Shown here piece after piece: positions 41,859 through 49,543 of a stretch of 64,000 nt of DNA. The DNA lies in assembly GCF_017676385.1 (NCBI RefSeq), contig NZ_JAFFZN010000008.1:62001-126000 (forward strand), written 5' to 3'. Source of the DNA: Streptomyces spirodelae. Lineage in GTDB: Bacteria > Actinomycetota > Actinomycetes > Streptomycetales > Streptomycetaceae. A program made the translations under genes and the position numbers. Within the stretch, counting starts at the first letter, position 1. Each line of letters opens with the position of its first letter. The notes below the pieces were generated by a model, which was not told the DNA's origin, searched no databases, and worked only from the letters and a program-made list of their open reading frames with translations.

Positions 41859-41931
41859 TGGGGGCACCGCCCAGCCTCCGGCCGGGCGGTGCCCCCAGGG
41901 GAGCAGTTCCCCGCGCCCCTTCGGGGCGCGG
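41859..41931 (+). terminator. Double hairpin terminator built from a dispersed repeat
   Basis: A perfect 14-base stem (41859-41872 with 41884-41897) is followed by a second 9-base stem (41911-41919 with 41923-41931). The first hairpin is a member of the CCCAGCCTCCGGCCGGG family also found at 31848 and 53630, so the repeat may act as a terminator here. Confidence 0.75.
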
Positions 41932-42016
41932 TCTCTCCCGATCCGTGCTCGGTGCGGGAGCCTGCTCCGGTACCGTTGGCCACGGCGGGGATCACATTCG
42001 GATGACCGAGGGACAC

Positions 42017-42958
42017 ATGGGACTCACAATCGGGGTCGACATCGGCGGCACCAAGATCGCGGCTGGCGTTGTGGACGAGAAAGGCACCATTCTCGAGACG
42101 AGCACGGTGCCCACACCCGACACCCCTGATGCCGTGATCGACGCCATCGCGGACGCGGTACGCCAGGCCAGCGCCGAGCACCAGGTGGAGGCTGTCGGAA
42201 TCGGCGCTCCCGGCTACGTGGACGACAAGCGTGCCACCGTGCTGTTCACCCCCAATCTCAGCTGGCGGCACGAGCCGCTCAAGGACAAGGTCGAGCAGCG
42301 CATCGACCTGCCCGTGGTGATCGAGAACGACGCGAACGCCGCCGCCTGGGGCGAGTACAAGTTCGGCGTCGGTACGGGCCACGAGGACGTCGTCTGCATC
42401 ACCATCGGCACCGGCCTGGGCGGCGGCACCATCATCGGCGGCAAGCTGCACCGCGGCCGGTACGGAGTGGCTGCCGAGTTCGGCCACATCCGGATGGTCC
42501 CCGACGGGTTGCTGTGCGGCTGCGGCAACCAGGGCTGCTGGGAGCAGTACGCCTCGGGCCGCGCGCTGCTCCGCTACGCCCAGCAGCGCGCCACCGCCAC
42601 CCCGGACAACGCCACGATTCTGCTGGGGCTGGGTGACGGCACCACCGAAGGCATCCGGGGCAAGCACATCAGTGAGGCGGCGAGGCAGGGCGACCCGGTC
42701 GCCATCGACTCCTTCCGCGAGCTGGCCCGCTGGGCGGGCGCCGGCCTCGCCGACCTGGCCTCCCTCTTCGACCCGGGGGCCTTCATCGTCGGCGGCGGCG
42801 TCTCCGACGAGGGTGAACTGGTGCTGGACCCGATCCGCAAGTCCTACCGCCGCTGGCTGGTCGGCAGCCGCTGGCGCCCGCACGCCGAGGTCCTCGCGGC
42901 CCAACTGGGCAACAAGGCGGGGATGGTGGGCGTCGCCGACCTGGCCCGCCAGGGCTGA
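42017..42958 (+). CDS. glkA: ROK-family glucokinase
   Basis: This 313-residue enzyme phosphorylates glucose with ATP and is also needed for glucose repression in Streptomyces (family knowledge). Marks are VDIGGTKIA near the N-terminus, ENDANAAAWGE (catalytic aspartate), GTGLGGG, and the zinc site CGCGNQGCWEQYASG. It is very close to the S. coelicolor GlkA sequence that I recall. GAGGGA lies just before the ATG at 42017; the ATG at 42002 lacks a ribosome site. The EEP-like gene follows after 19 bases and may be co-transcribed. Confidence 0.95.
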   Translation: MGLTIGVDIGGTKIAAGVVDEKGTILETSTVPTPDTPDAVIDAIADAVRQASAEHQVEAVGIGAPGYVDDKRATVLFTPNLSWRHEPLKDKVEQRIDLPVVIENDANAAAWGEYKFGVGTGHEDVVCITIGTGLGGGTIIGGKLHRGRYGVAAEFGHIRMVPDGLLCGCGNQGCWEQYASGRALLRYAQQRATATPDNATILLGLGDGTTEGIRGKHISEAARQGDPVAIDSFRELARWAGAGLADLASLFDPGAFIVGGGVSDEGELVLDPIRKSYRRWLVGSRWRPHAEVLAAQLGNKAGMVGVADLARQG

Positions 42959-42977
42959 GGGGAGCAGGACCGCGGCG

Positions 42978-43778
42978 ATGAGGGGGGAGTCGAGCGGAGG
43001 GACGCCGCAGGGGCGGGCGGCCGGGCAGGTCGCGGACCTGCCGCCGTCCCGTACCGAGCCCGACGGCTCGGCCGTCGTCCGGCTGCTCAGCTACAACATC
43101 CGCTCCCTGCGGGACGACCGGGAGGCGCTCGTCCGGGTCATCCGGGCGTGCGCCCCCGATGTCGTCTGCGTACAGGAGGCGCCGCGGTTCTTCCGCTGGC
43201 GCAAGCGGGCGGCCTGGCTGGCGCGGCGCACCGGCCTGACCTATGTCACCGGCGGTGCGACGGCCGCCGGACCGATGATCCTCGCCTCGCTGCGGGCCCA
43301 TGTGGAGCGCGCCGAGGATGTGCTGCTGCCCCGCACCCCCGGGCTGCATCAGCGCGGGTTCGCCACGGCTGAGCTGCGATTCGGACCGACCGCACGGCTG
43401 GGTGTCGTCAGCTTCCACCTCAGTCTCCAGGCGCGGGAGCGGCGGCAGCAGGCGCAAGCACTGCTGGACCGCACCGCTGCGCTCGGCGTCGCCCCGGTGG
43501 CGGCCGCGGGTGACGTCAATGAGCGGCCGCACGGCCCGGCGTTCGGTCTGCTGGGGGAGGGCCTGCGGGATGCGTGGGGGCTCAAGCCGTGGGGCGCGGA
43601 GCACACCTCGCCCGCGTCCGCACCGGTGCAGCGCATCGATGCGGTCTTCGCTGGGGAGGGCGTCGAGGTGCTGGGCGCGGGCGTGCCCCGCGGGCTGCCG
43701 GGTGTGACGCTCGCCGACCTTGCGGCTGCCACCGACCACCTCCCGGTGCTGGCCGCGTTGCGGGTTCCGGGCGCGTAG
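42978..43778 (+). CDS. Endonuclease/exonuclease/phosphatase-family protein
   Basis: This 266-residue protein has the EEP fold: LLSYNIRSLRDD near residue 36, CVQEAPRF with the metal-binding glutamate, AAGDVNERP with the catalytic Asp-Asn pair, and a late TDHLPVLA. Possible substrates include DNA, inositol phosphates or phospholipids. The ATG at 42978 follows AGCAGGA by a short gap. It probably shares a transcript with glkA. A hairpin at 43788-43814 separates it from the convergent membrane-protein gene. Confidence 0.85.
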   Translation: MRGESSGGTPQGRAAGQVADLPPSRTEPDGSAVVRLLSYNIRSLRDDREALVRVIRACAPDVVCVQEAPRFFRWRKRAAWLARRTGLTYVTGGATAAGPMILASLRAHVERAEDVLLPRTPGLHQRGFATAELRFGPTARLGVVSFHLSLQARERRQQAQALLDRTAALGVAPVAAAGDVNERPHGPAFGLLGEGLRDAWGLKPWGAEHTSPASAPVQRIDAVFAGEGVEVLGAGVPRGLPGVTLADLAAATDHLPVLAALRVPGA

Positions 43779-43787
43779 GGCCTGCAG

Positions 43788-43814
43788 GGGCACCCCCTCA
43801 CCGGGGCGGTGCCC
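43788..43814. terminator. Hairpin between convergent genes
   Basis: GGGCACC (43788-43794) pairs with GGTGCCC (43808-43814), and the inner CCC pairs with GGGG with one bulge. It lies between the ends of the EEP gene and the membrane-protein gene. Confidence 0.6.
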
Positions 43815-44411
43815 TCAGACAACCGCTCCGCGGCCCGGGTCGTCCCAGTCATCGTCGTCGCGCCCGTCCCGCAGCCGGGTCAGCAGTGTGGCGAAGCCGC
43901 CGAGGAAGCCACCGACCCCCAGGGTCACGATCCACCACGTCATGTCCGCCTGCAGCAGCACGGTGCCGAGCAGCAGCAGTGGCCCGCCCAGCGCGGCCAG
44001 CCAGGCGAACTTCGTCGTGGTGTCCGTCTCCGGCAGCGGCGGCGGCTCCGGCGGCTCGAAATGGCCCTCGCCGTCCTCGTCCTCGGCCGGCTCCCAGTCG
44101 CGGGGCCCGGTCCCTGCGGCGTAGACGGTGAAGCTCCGCACGGGCGGCTGGGCGTCCGGCGCAGGCCGGGGCTTGGTGAGCATGTCCCCGTCCGGCTCCC
44201 CGGCACCCTCGCCGTCACGGTCACCGTCGTCGTCACCGTCCAGGTCAGGACTGCGGACTTCCGAGGGCCCGTCCGCCGCCGACGGTTCCGCGGGCTCGTC
44301 CCCGTACGCGGCGACGATCGCCGCCCAGGCGGCCTCTTCCTCGGGCGGCAGCGACGACTTGCTCTCGCCGGAGTCGCGGGGCTCGCCCTCGTCCGGGTCA
44401 CGCGCCGTCAC
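43815..44411 (-). CDS. Acidic two-helix membrane protein of unknown function
   Basis: A 198-residue protein with a long acidic, probably disordered N-terminus (about 1-130, rich in Asp, Glu, Pro and Gly). Two hydrophobic helices follow (about 137-155 and 160-180), and the tail is again acidic (GRDDDDWDD). No catalytic motif is present. The GTG at 44411 overlaps the end of the upstream esterase gene by 14 bases, so the two are co-transcribed. It may be a membrane tether, but the function is not known. Confidence 0.7.
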   Translation of the reverse strand: MTARDPDEGEPRDSGESKSSLPPEEEAAWAAIVAAYGDEPAEPSAADGPSEVRSPDLDGDDDGDRDGEGAGEPDGDMLTKPRPAPDAQPPVRSFTVYAAGTGPRDWEPAEDEDGEGHFEPPEPPPLPETDTTTKFAWLAALGGPLLLLGTVLLQADMTWWIVTLGVGGFLGGFATLLTRLRDGRDDDDWDDPGRGAVV

Positions 44412-45192
44412 GGGCGCTCCGTGCGGTGGTGAGCGGTTCGTGACCGGGGGTGAGGCGGTCGATGAAGCCGCGGGTGTCGGCGAAGATCCGCTCCGCGTCG
44501 TGGTCGAGGGTGGCGACGTGGAAGCTGCGCTCCAGCACCGTCTCGGTCACATCGGTGGAGGAGACGCGACCCAGCACGAGTGCCGAGTCACTGGCGGGCA
44601 CCACATGGTCGGTCCGGCTGCGCAGCAGCAGCATCGGCTGCGTCACCTTCGGCAGGTCGCGCTGCGCGACGCGGAAGAAGTTGCGCAGCGCGTACGCGGC
44701 CCGGGTGGGCACCCGGTCGTAGCCCAGCTCGTGCTGCCCGCCCTTGGCGATGTCGTTCGCGATCCCAGGCGCCGACCGGACCAGGAAGCGGCCGACGGGC
44801 ACGACGTACCCCTGCACCCGGGGGAAGGTCATCGCCGGATTGACGACGACGACCCCGCGCACCCCGTTCCCGTGCAGCGCGGCCAGCCGCAGCGCCAGCG
44901 CGCCGCCCATCGAGAGGCCGCAGACGAAGACCTGGTCGCAGCGCTCGCGCAGCAGCCGCAGCTCACGGTCCACGGTCGCGTACCAGTCCTCCCAACTGGT
45001 CATCGCCAGGTCCTCCCAGCGGGTGCCGTGCCCGGGCAGCAGCGGCAGGGAGACGGTCAGGCCGTGCCCGGCCAGGTTCTCCGCCCAGGGGCGCAGGGAC
45101 TGCGGGGACCCGGTGAAACCGTGACAGAGCAGCACACCGGTCGCTGATCCGGCACGGCGGAATGGCTCGGCTCCGGGGAGGATGGGCGGCAC
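44398..45192 (-). CDS. Alpha/beta hydrolase, monoacylglycerol lipase/carboxylesterase type
   Basis: This 264-residue protein has the esterase fold. The oxyanion region is LLCHGFTGSPQ, the nucleophile serine lies in GLSMGG, an aspartate is in LLLRSRTDHVVP, and the histidine is in RSFHVATLDHD. This is close to the Est30-type thermostable carboxylesterases. The GTG at 45192 is chosen because GGAGG lies 6 bases in front. The frame is open to 45300 without homology. It is followed by the acidic membrane protein. Confidence 0.88.
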   Translation of the reverse strand: MPPILPGAEPFRRAGSATGVLLCHGFTGSPQSLRPWAENLAGHGLTVSLPLLPGHGTRWEDLAMTSWEDWYATVDRELRLLRERCDQVFVCGLSMGGALALRLAALHGNGVRGVVVVNPAMTFPRVQGYVVPVGRFLVRSAPGIANDIAKGGQHELGYDRVPTRAAYALRNFFRVAQRDLPKVTQPMLLLRSRTDHVVPASDSALVLGRVSSTDVTETVLERSFHVATLDHDAERIFADTRGFIDRLTPGHEPLTTARSARDGA

Positions 45193-45419
45193 GGTGGGCC
45201 TCCATAGGCTCAGCGGTCGGTGCTCGGCTGTCGGGCTCGGCAAGGAGTGCTGCCACCCTAATTCGTCGCCGGGCACTCCGGCAGTGTCCAGCGGCCCCAC
45301 AGGTCACCCCATGTGGTCACTCCGCGTGCAGTGGGTACCCGGTGGTCCACGGTGGACGGCGGGGGTCCGGCGCCGCGGTGGCGGGATAGGGTCGGTGGGT
45401 CCCGTCTAGGAGGTCGAGG

Positions 45420-46232
45420 TTGTTCTACAGCGCGATGAAGCTGTCGGTCGGCAGCACGCTGAAGCTCGCTTTCCGGCCCTGGGTCGAGGGCCTGGAGAAC
45501 GTGCCCGCTGAGGGGCCCGCCATTCTGGCGAGCAACCACCTCTCGTTCTCCGACTCCTTCTTCCTGCCTGCCGTACTCGACCGCAAGGTCACCTTCATCG
45601 CGAAAGCCGAGTACTTCACCTCTCCCGGGGTCAAGGGCAAGCTGACGGCCGCGTTCTTCAAGGGCGTCGGCCAGCTCCCCGTCGACCGCTCCGGGGTGCG
45701 CGGCGCGGGCGAGGCGGCGATCAGGAGCGGGCTCGAAGTGCTGGAGCGCGGCGAGCTCTTCGGTATCTACCCGGAGGGCACCCGCTCGCCCGACGGCCGC
45801 CTCTACCGGGGCAAGCCGGGCGGTCTGGCGCGGGTCGCGCTGCGTTCGGGCGCCCCGGTGATCCCGGTGGCCATGATCGATACGGAGAAGATCCAGCCGC
45901 CCGGCAAGGTCGTACCCAAGCTGATGCGCCCGGGCATCCGGATCGGCGCCCCGCTGGACTTCAGCCGGTACCAGGGCATGGACAACGACCGGTTCATCCA
46001 GCGCGCGGTCACCGACGAGGTCATGTACGCCATCCTGAAGCTCTCGGGCCAGGAGTATGTGGACATGTACGCGACGGCGGCCAAGCGGCAGATCGCGGAG
46101 GCGGCGAAGGCGGCGAAGATCGCCGAGACCGCGAAGGGCGAGGCCGCGCAGGGCGAGACCGCGCAGGGTGAGCCGGCGTCGGGGAAGAGCGCCGCCGGGC
46201 ACCATGACGGTGGCGGTCACAAGGCCGCCTAG
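45420..46232 (+). CDS. 1-acylglycerol-3-phosphate acyltransferase (PlsC-like)
   Basis: This 270-residue enzyme is predicted to acylate lysophosphatidic acid at the membrane. It carries the family motifs SNHLSFSDSFF (the HX4D catalytic pair) and YPEGTRSPDG. The TTG at 45420 follows AGGAGG by about 6 bases and yields MFYSAMKLSVG, as in relatives. The last 45 residues form an Ala/Lys/Glu-rich low-complexity helix with a KGEAAQGETAQGEP repeat and a His-rich end. The macS gene follows after 120 bases. Confidence 0.9.
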   Translation: MFYSAMKLSVGSTLKLAFRPWVEGLENVPAEGPAILASNHLSFSDSFFLPAVLDRKVTFIAKAEYFTSPGVKGKLTAAFFKGVGQLPVDRSGVRGAGEAAIRSGLEVLERGELFGIYPEGTRSPDGRLYRGKPGGLARVALRSGAPVIPVAMIDTEKIQPPGKVVPKLMRPGIRIGAPLDFSRYQGMDNDRFIQRAVTDEVMYAILKLSGQEYVDMYATAAKRQIAEAAKAAKIAETAKGEAAQGETAQGEPASGKSAAGHHDGGGHKAA

Positions 46233-46352
46233 CCGCGGAGGTCGAGAGGCCGCCGGACCCTCGCCGTCGGGGCGCTCGCCATTGCGGTGCTCGCCGCCGG
46301 AGCGCTCACCGTCGCGGCGGAAAGAATTCATGGGGGACCTGGGGGGAGAGCC

Positions 46353-47585
46353 ATGGCGCCGAAGCTGATGTCCGTGGAGCAGCCGCTGTGGCGGGCGCTG
46401 ACGGGCTACCGCATTCTTGCCGTCCTGTATGTCCTCGGCGTCTTCTTCTGGAGCTATCCGGAGTACAGCACTCCGGTGCCGGGCGGTGGCTATCTCCTGG
46501 TGCTCGCCTGCTGGACGTTCGGCACACTGCGCAACGTCGCCTCGGCCGAGCGCTGCACCCTGCCGTTCCTGGTCACGGACATCGCACTGGGCGTCGTCGG
46601 CATCCTCCTCTCCCCGGTCGTGGACGGCGACGACGTGGTGGGGCCGACGCTGCCGTCCATCTGGGTGGCCGGGCCCGTCCTCGCGTTCGCGCTCAAGGGC
46701 GGCTGGCGGTGGGCGGCCGGCGCCTCCGTGCTGGTGGGGATCGCCAACATCGTCGAGAGCGGCGCGATCACCCGCTCCACCTTCCACAACGTGCTGCTCG
46801 TGTGCGTCGCCAGCGTCGCCATCGGCTATGTCATCGAGGTGGCCCGCGCCAGCGAACGCACCCTCGCGCGCGCCCTCCAGATCGAGGCGGCGACCCGGGA
46901 GAGGGAGCGGCTGGCGAGGGACATCCACGACAGCGTCCTCCAGGTACTGGCCATGGTGCAGCGGCGCGGGACGGCGCTCGGCGGCGAGGCGGCCGAGCTG
47001 GGCCGGATGGCGGGGGAGCAGGAGGTGGCCCTGCGCGCCCTGGTCTCCAGCGGCGTGGCCCCCGACCCCGGAACGGGCCGCGCTCACCGCCCCGCGCTCA
47101 CCGCGGACGGCGGCGGCCCGACCGCCGCGGCACCGCCCGCGCAGGCCGTGCAGGCCGGGACCGAAGACCCTGGCACGGCCCCGTGCGACGTACGCGCGCT
47201 GCTCGCCTCCTACGCCGGGTCCCGGGTCACCCTCTCCGAACCGGGAGCGCCGGTGCTGCTGCCCGCGCGGGCGGCCACCGAACTGGCCGCGGCTGTCGGC
47301 GCCGCGCTGGACAACGTCGACAAGCACGCCGGTCCCGGCTCCGGAGGGGAGGCGCGCGCGTGGATCCTGCTGGAGGACGAGCCGGATGCGGTCATCGTGA
47401 CCGTGCGGGACGACGGGCCCGGCATCCCCGCGGGACGGCTGGCCGACGCGGAGGCGGAGGGCCGGATGGGCGTCGCGCTCTCCATCCGGGGCCGGATGCG
47501 GGACTTGGGCGGCACGGCGGAGCTGACGTCGGTGCCGGGACAGGGCACGGAAGTGGAGATGAGGGTTCCCAGGCATGACGACTGA
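46353..47585 (+). CDS. macS: Sensor histidine kinase, MacS-type
   Basis: This 410-residue kinase has several N-terminal membrane helices (about 18-165), followed by the dimerisation helix with RDIHDSVLQVLAMVQRRG, where the histidine is the phosphorylation site of NarL-type kinases. An ATPase domain with DNVDKHAG, VRDDGPGIP and GMGVAL-like segments closes it. Context and sequence match the MacS kinase of S. coelicolor, which controls morphogenesis genes (recalled). The ATG at 46353 has GGAG 6 bases in front; upstream in-frame sequence lacks homology. It overlaps macR by 11 bases. Confidence 0.88.
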   Translation: MAPKLMSVEQPLWRALTGYRILAVLYVLGVFFWSYPEYSTPVPGGGYLLVLACWTFGTLRNVASAERCTLPFLVTDIALGVVGILLSPVVDGDDVVGPTLPSIWVAGPVLAFALKGGWRWAAGASVLVGIANIVESGAITRSTFHNVLLVCVASVAIGYVIEVARASERTLARALQIEAATRERERLARDIHDSVLQVLAMVQRRGTALGGEAAELGRMAGEQEVALRALVSSGVAPDPGTGRAHRPALTADGGGPTAAAPPAQAVQAGTEDPGTAPCDVRALLASYAGSRVTLSEPGAPVLLPARAATELAAAVGAALDNVDKHAGPGSGGEARAWILLEDEPDAVIVTVRDDGPGIPAGRLADAEAEGRMGVALSIRGRMRDLGGTAELTSVPGQGTEVEMRVPRHDD

Positions 47586-48273
47586 GCAGCGGCCGGCCGG
47601 ACCGGGCGAGGACAGGGTGCCGGTGAAGGTGATGGTCGTCGACGACCATCCGATGTGGCGTGAGGCCGTCGCACGGGACCTGTCCGAGGCCGGGTTCGAG
47701 GTCGTGGCCACGGCGGGCGACGGCGAGCAGGCGGTCCGCCGCGCCCGCGCCACATCGCCCGATGTGCTGGTGCTGGACCTGAACCTGCCGGACAGGCCCG
47801 GGGTGGAGGTCTGCCGCGAGCTGGTCGGCCCGGAGGCGACGCTGCGGGTGCTGGTGCTCTCGGCCAGCGGCGAGCACGCCGATGTGCTGGAGGCCGTCAA
47901 ATCCGGGGCAACCGGCTACCTGGTCAAGTCGGCAGGTCCGCAGGAGCTGCTGGACGCGGTGCGTCGCACGGCGCTGGGCGACCCCGTCTTCACACCGGGG
48001 CTGGCCGGGCTGGTGCTGGGCGAGTACCGCAGGCTGGCCGCCGAGGACGCGCCCGCCGCCGAGAACGCACCGGCCGTGCCGAAGCTGACCGAGCGCGAGA
48101 CGGAGGTGCTGCGGCTGGTTGCCAAGGGGCTCGGCTACAAGCAGATCGCCGAGCGGCTCGTCATCTCGCACCGCACCGTGCAGAACCATGTCCAGAACAC
48201 GCTGGGCAAGCTCCAGTTGCACAACCGCGTGGAACTGGTGCGGTACGCGATCGAGAGAGGGCTGGACGACTGA
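47575..48273 (+). CDS. macR: NarL/LuxR-family response regulator, MacR-type
   Basis: This 232-residue regulator has a receiver domain (VMVVDDHPMWREAVARDL, phospho-aspartate in VLVLDLNLPDRPG, and VKSAGPQELLDAV with the conserved lysine). A LuxR-type helix-turn-helix follows (LTERETEVLRLVAKGLGYKQIAERL). It pairs with macS, with which it overlaps. I recall the MacR operator as an inverted repeat of TGAGTAC; no full copy was found in this window, so its local targets are not evident. No clear terminator follows before pfkA. Confidence 0.9.
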   Translation: MTTEQRPAGPGEDRVPVKVMVVDDHPMWREAVARDLSEAGFEVVATAGDGEQAVRRARATSPDVLVLDLNLPDRPGVEVCRELVGPEATLRVLVLSASGEHADVLEAVKSGATGYLVKSAGPQELLDAVRRTALGDPVFTPGLAGLVLGEYRRLAAEDAPAAENAPAVPKLTERETEVLRLVAKGLGYKQIAERLVISHRTVQNHVQNTLGKLQLHNRVELVRYAIERGLDD

Positions 48274-48467
48274 GGGCCCTCGCTCGTCTGTTCCGGGGCA
48301 GCGGGTGCTCCCCTCCCGCCGGGCGGGCCTGTCGCTCGTACGGGTGATTGCCAAGGTCTCAAATGCCGCCCCTCCCAAGGAAATCCGCTTCCCGCCGCAT
48401 CCCGTGTGACGTGAGTCACCGCTAGCGTGACCCACGTCCAGGCGTTCATGCGGCGAAGGGAGATCCC

Positions 48468-49496
48468 ATGCGGGTCGGAGTGCTGACCGGTGGCGGCGAC
48501 TGCCCCGGTCTCAACGCGGTCATGCGGGCTGTCGTCCGTAAGGGTGTCCAGCGTTACGGCTATGACTTCACCGGGTTCCGCGACGGCTGGCGGGGGCCGC
48601 TGGAGGGGGAGACGGTCCGGCTCGACATCCCGGCGGTGCGCGGCATGCTGCCGCGCGGCGGGACCATCCTCGGCTCCTCGCGCACCAACCCCTTCAAGGA
48701 GGACGACGGCGTCCGGCGCATCAAGGAGAACCTCGCCAAGTACGAGGTCGACGCGCTGATCGCGATCGGCGGCGAGGACACCCTGGGCGTGGCAGCCCGG
48801 CTGACGGACGAGTACGGCATCCGCTGCGTAGGCGTGCCCAAGACCATCGACAACGACCTGTCCGCGACCGACTACACCTTCGGCTTCAACACAGCCGTCA
48901 CCGTCGCCACCGAGGCCATCGACCGGCTGCACACCACGGCCGAGTCCCATATGAGGGTGCTGGTGGTGGAGGTCATGGGCCGGCACGCCGGCTGGATCGC
49001 CCTCCACTCGGGGCTGGCGGGCGGAGCCAACTGCATCCTCATCCCCGAGCAGCGCTTCGACGTCGACCAGGTCTGCGAGTGGGTCACCTCCCGCTTCAAG
49101 GCGAGTTACGCACCGATCGTCGTCGTGGCCGAGGGAGCGATGCCCAAGGGCGGCGAGATGGTGCTCAAGGACGGCTCCACGGACTCCTTCGGACACGTCA
49201 GGCTCTCGGGTGTCGGCGAGTGGCTGGCCAAGGAAATCGAGTCGCGCACCGGCAAGGAGGCCCGCACCACGGTCCTCGGCCACATCCAGCGGGGCGGCAC
49301 GCCCACCGCGTTCGACCGCTGGCTGGCCACCCGGTTCGGGCTGCACGCCATCGACGCGGTGCGCGACGAGGAGTGGGGCAGCATGGTGGCGCTGCGCGGT
49401 ACGGACATCGTCCGCGTCCCGCTCGCCAAGGCCACCGAGAAGCTCAAGACGGTGGATCCGGCGCTCTACGAGGAGGCGGGCGTCTTCTTCGGCTGA
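48468..49496 (+). CDS. pfkA: 6-phosphofructokinase with PPi-type specificity residues
   Basis: This 342-residue enzyme phosphorylates fructose 6-phosphate. Marks are VGVLTGGGDCPGLNA, SSRTNPF, and the catalytic PKTIDNDLSATD. It has D104 in GGEDT and K125 in PKTIDND. In the family, Gly at the first site favours ATP, while Asp plus Lys is the pattern of PPi-dependent enzymes such as that of Amycolatopsis methanolica. The gene could therefore be PPi-dependent or reversible. AAGGGAG lies before the ATG. A terminator at 49506 separates it from the convergent trpEG. Confidence 0.93.
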   Translation: MRVGVLTGGGDCPGLNAVMRAVVRKGVQRYGYDFTGFRDGWRGPLEGETVRLDIPAVRGMLPRGGTILGSSRTNPFKEDDGVRRIKENLAKYEVDALIAIGGEDTLGVAARLTDEYGIRCVGVPKTIDNDLSATDYTFGFNTAVTVATEAIDRLHTTAESHMRVLVVEVMGRHAGWIALHSGLAGGANCILIPEQRFDVDQVCEWVTSRFKASYAPIVVVAEGAMPKGGEMVLKDGSTDSFGHVRLSGVGEWLAKEIESRTGKEARTTVLGHIQRGGTPTAFDRWLATRFGLHAIDAVRDEEWGSMVALRGTDIVRVPLAKATEKLKTVDPALYEEAGVFFG

Positions 49497-49505
49497 CGCC
49501 GGAGC

Positions 49506-49530
49506 GGGGGAGCCTTTCCGGGGCTCCCCC
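49506..49530. terminator. Terminator between pfkA and trpEG
   Basis: A perfect 9-base stem (49506-49514 with 49522-49530) closes a 7-base loop, flanked by CCGGA/TCCGG that can extend the helix. It serves convergent genes. Confidence 0.75.
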
Positions 49531-49543
49531 TCCCCTCCGGTGT

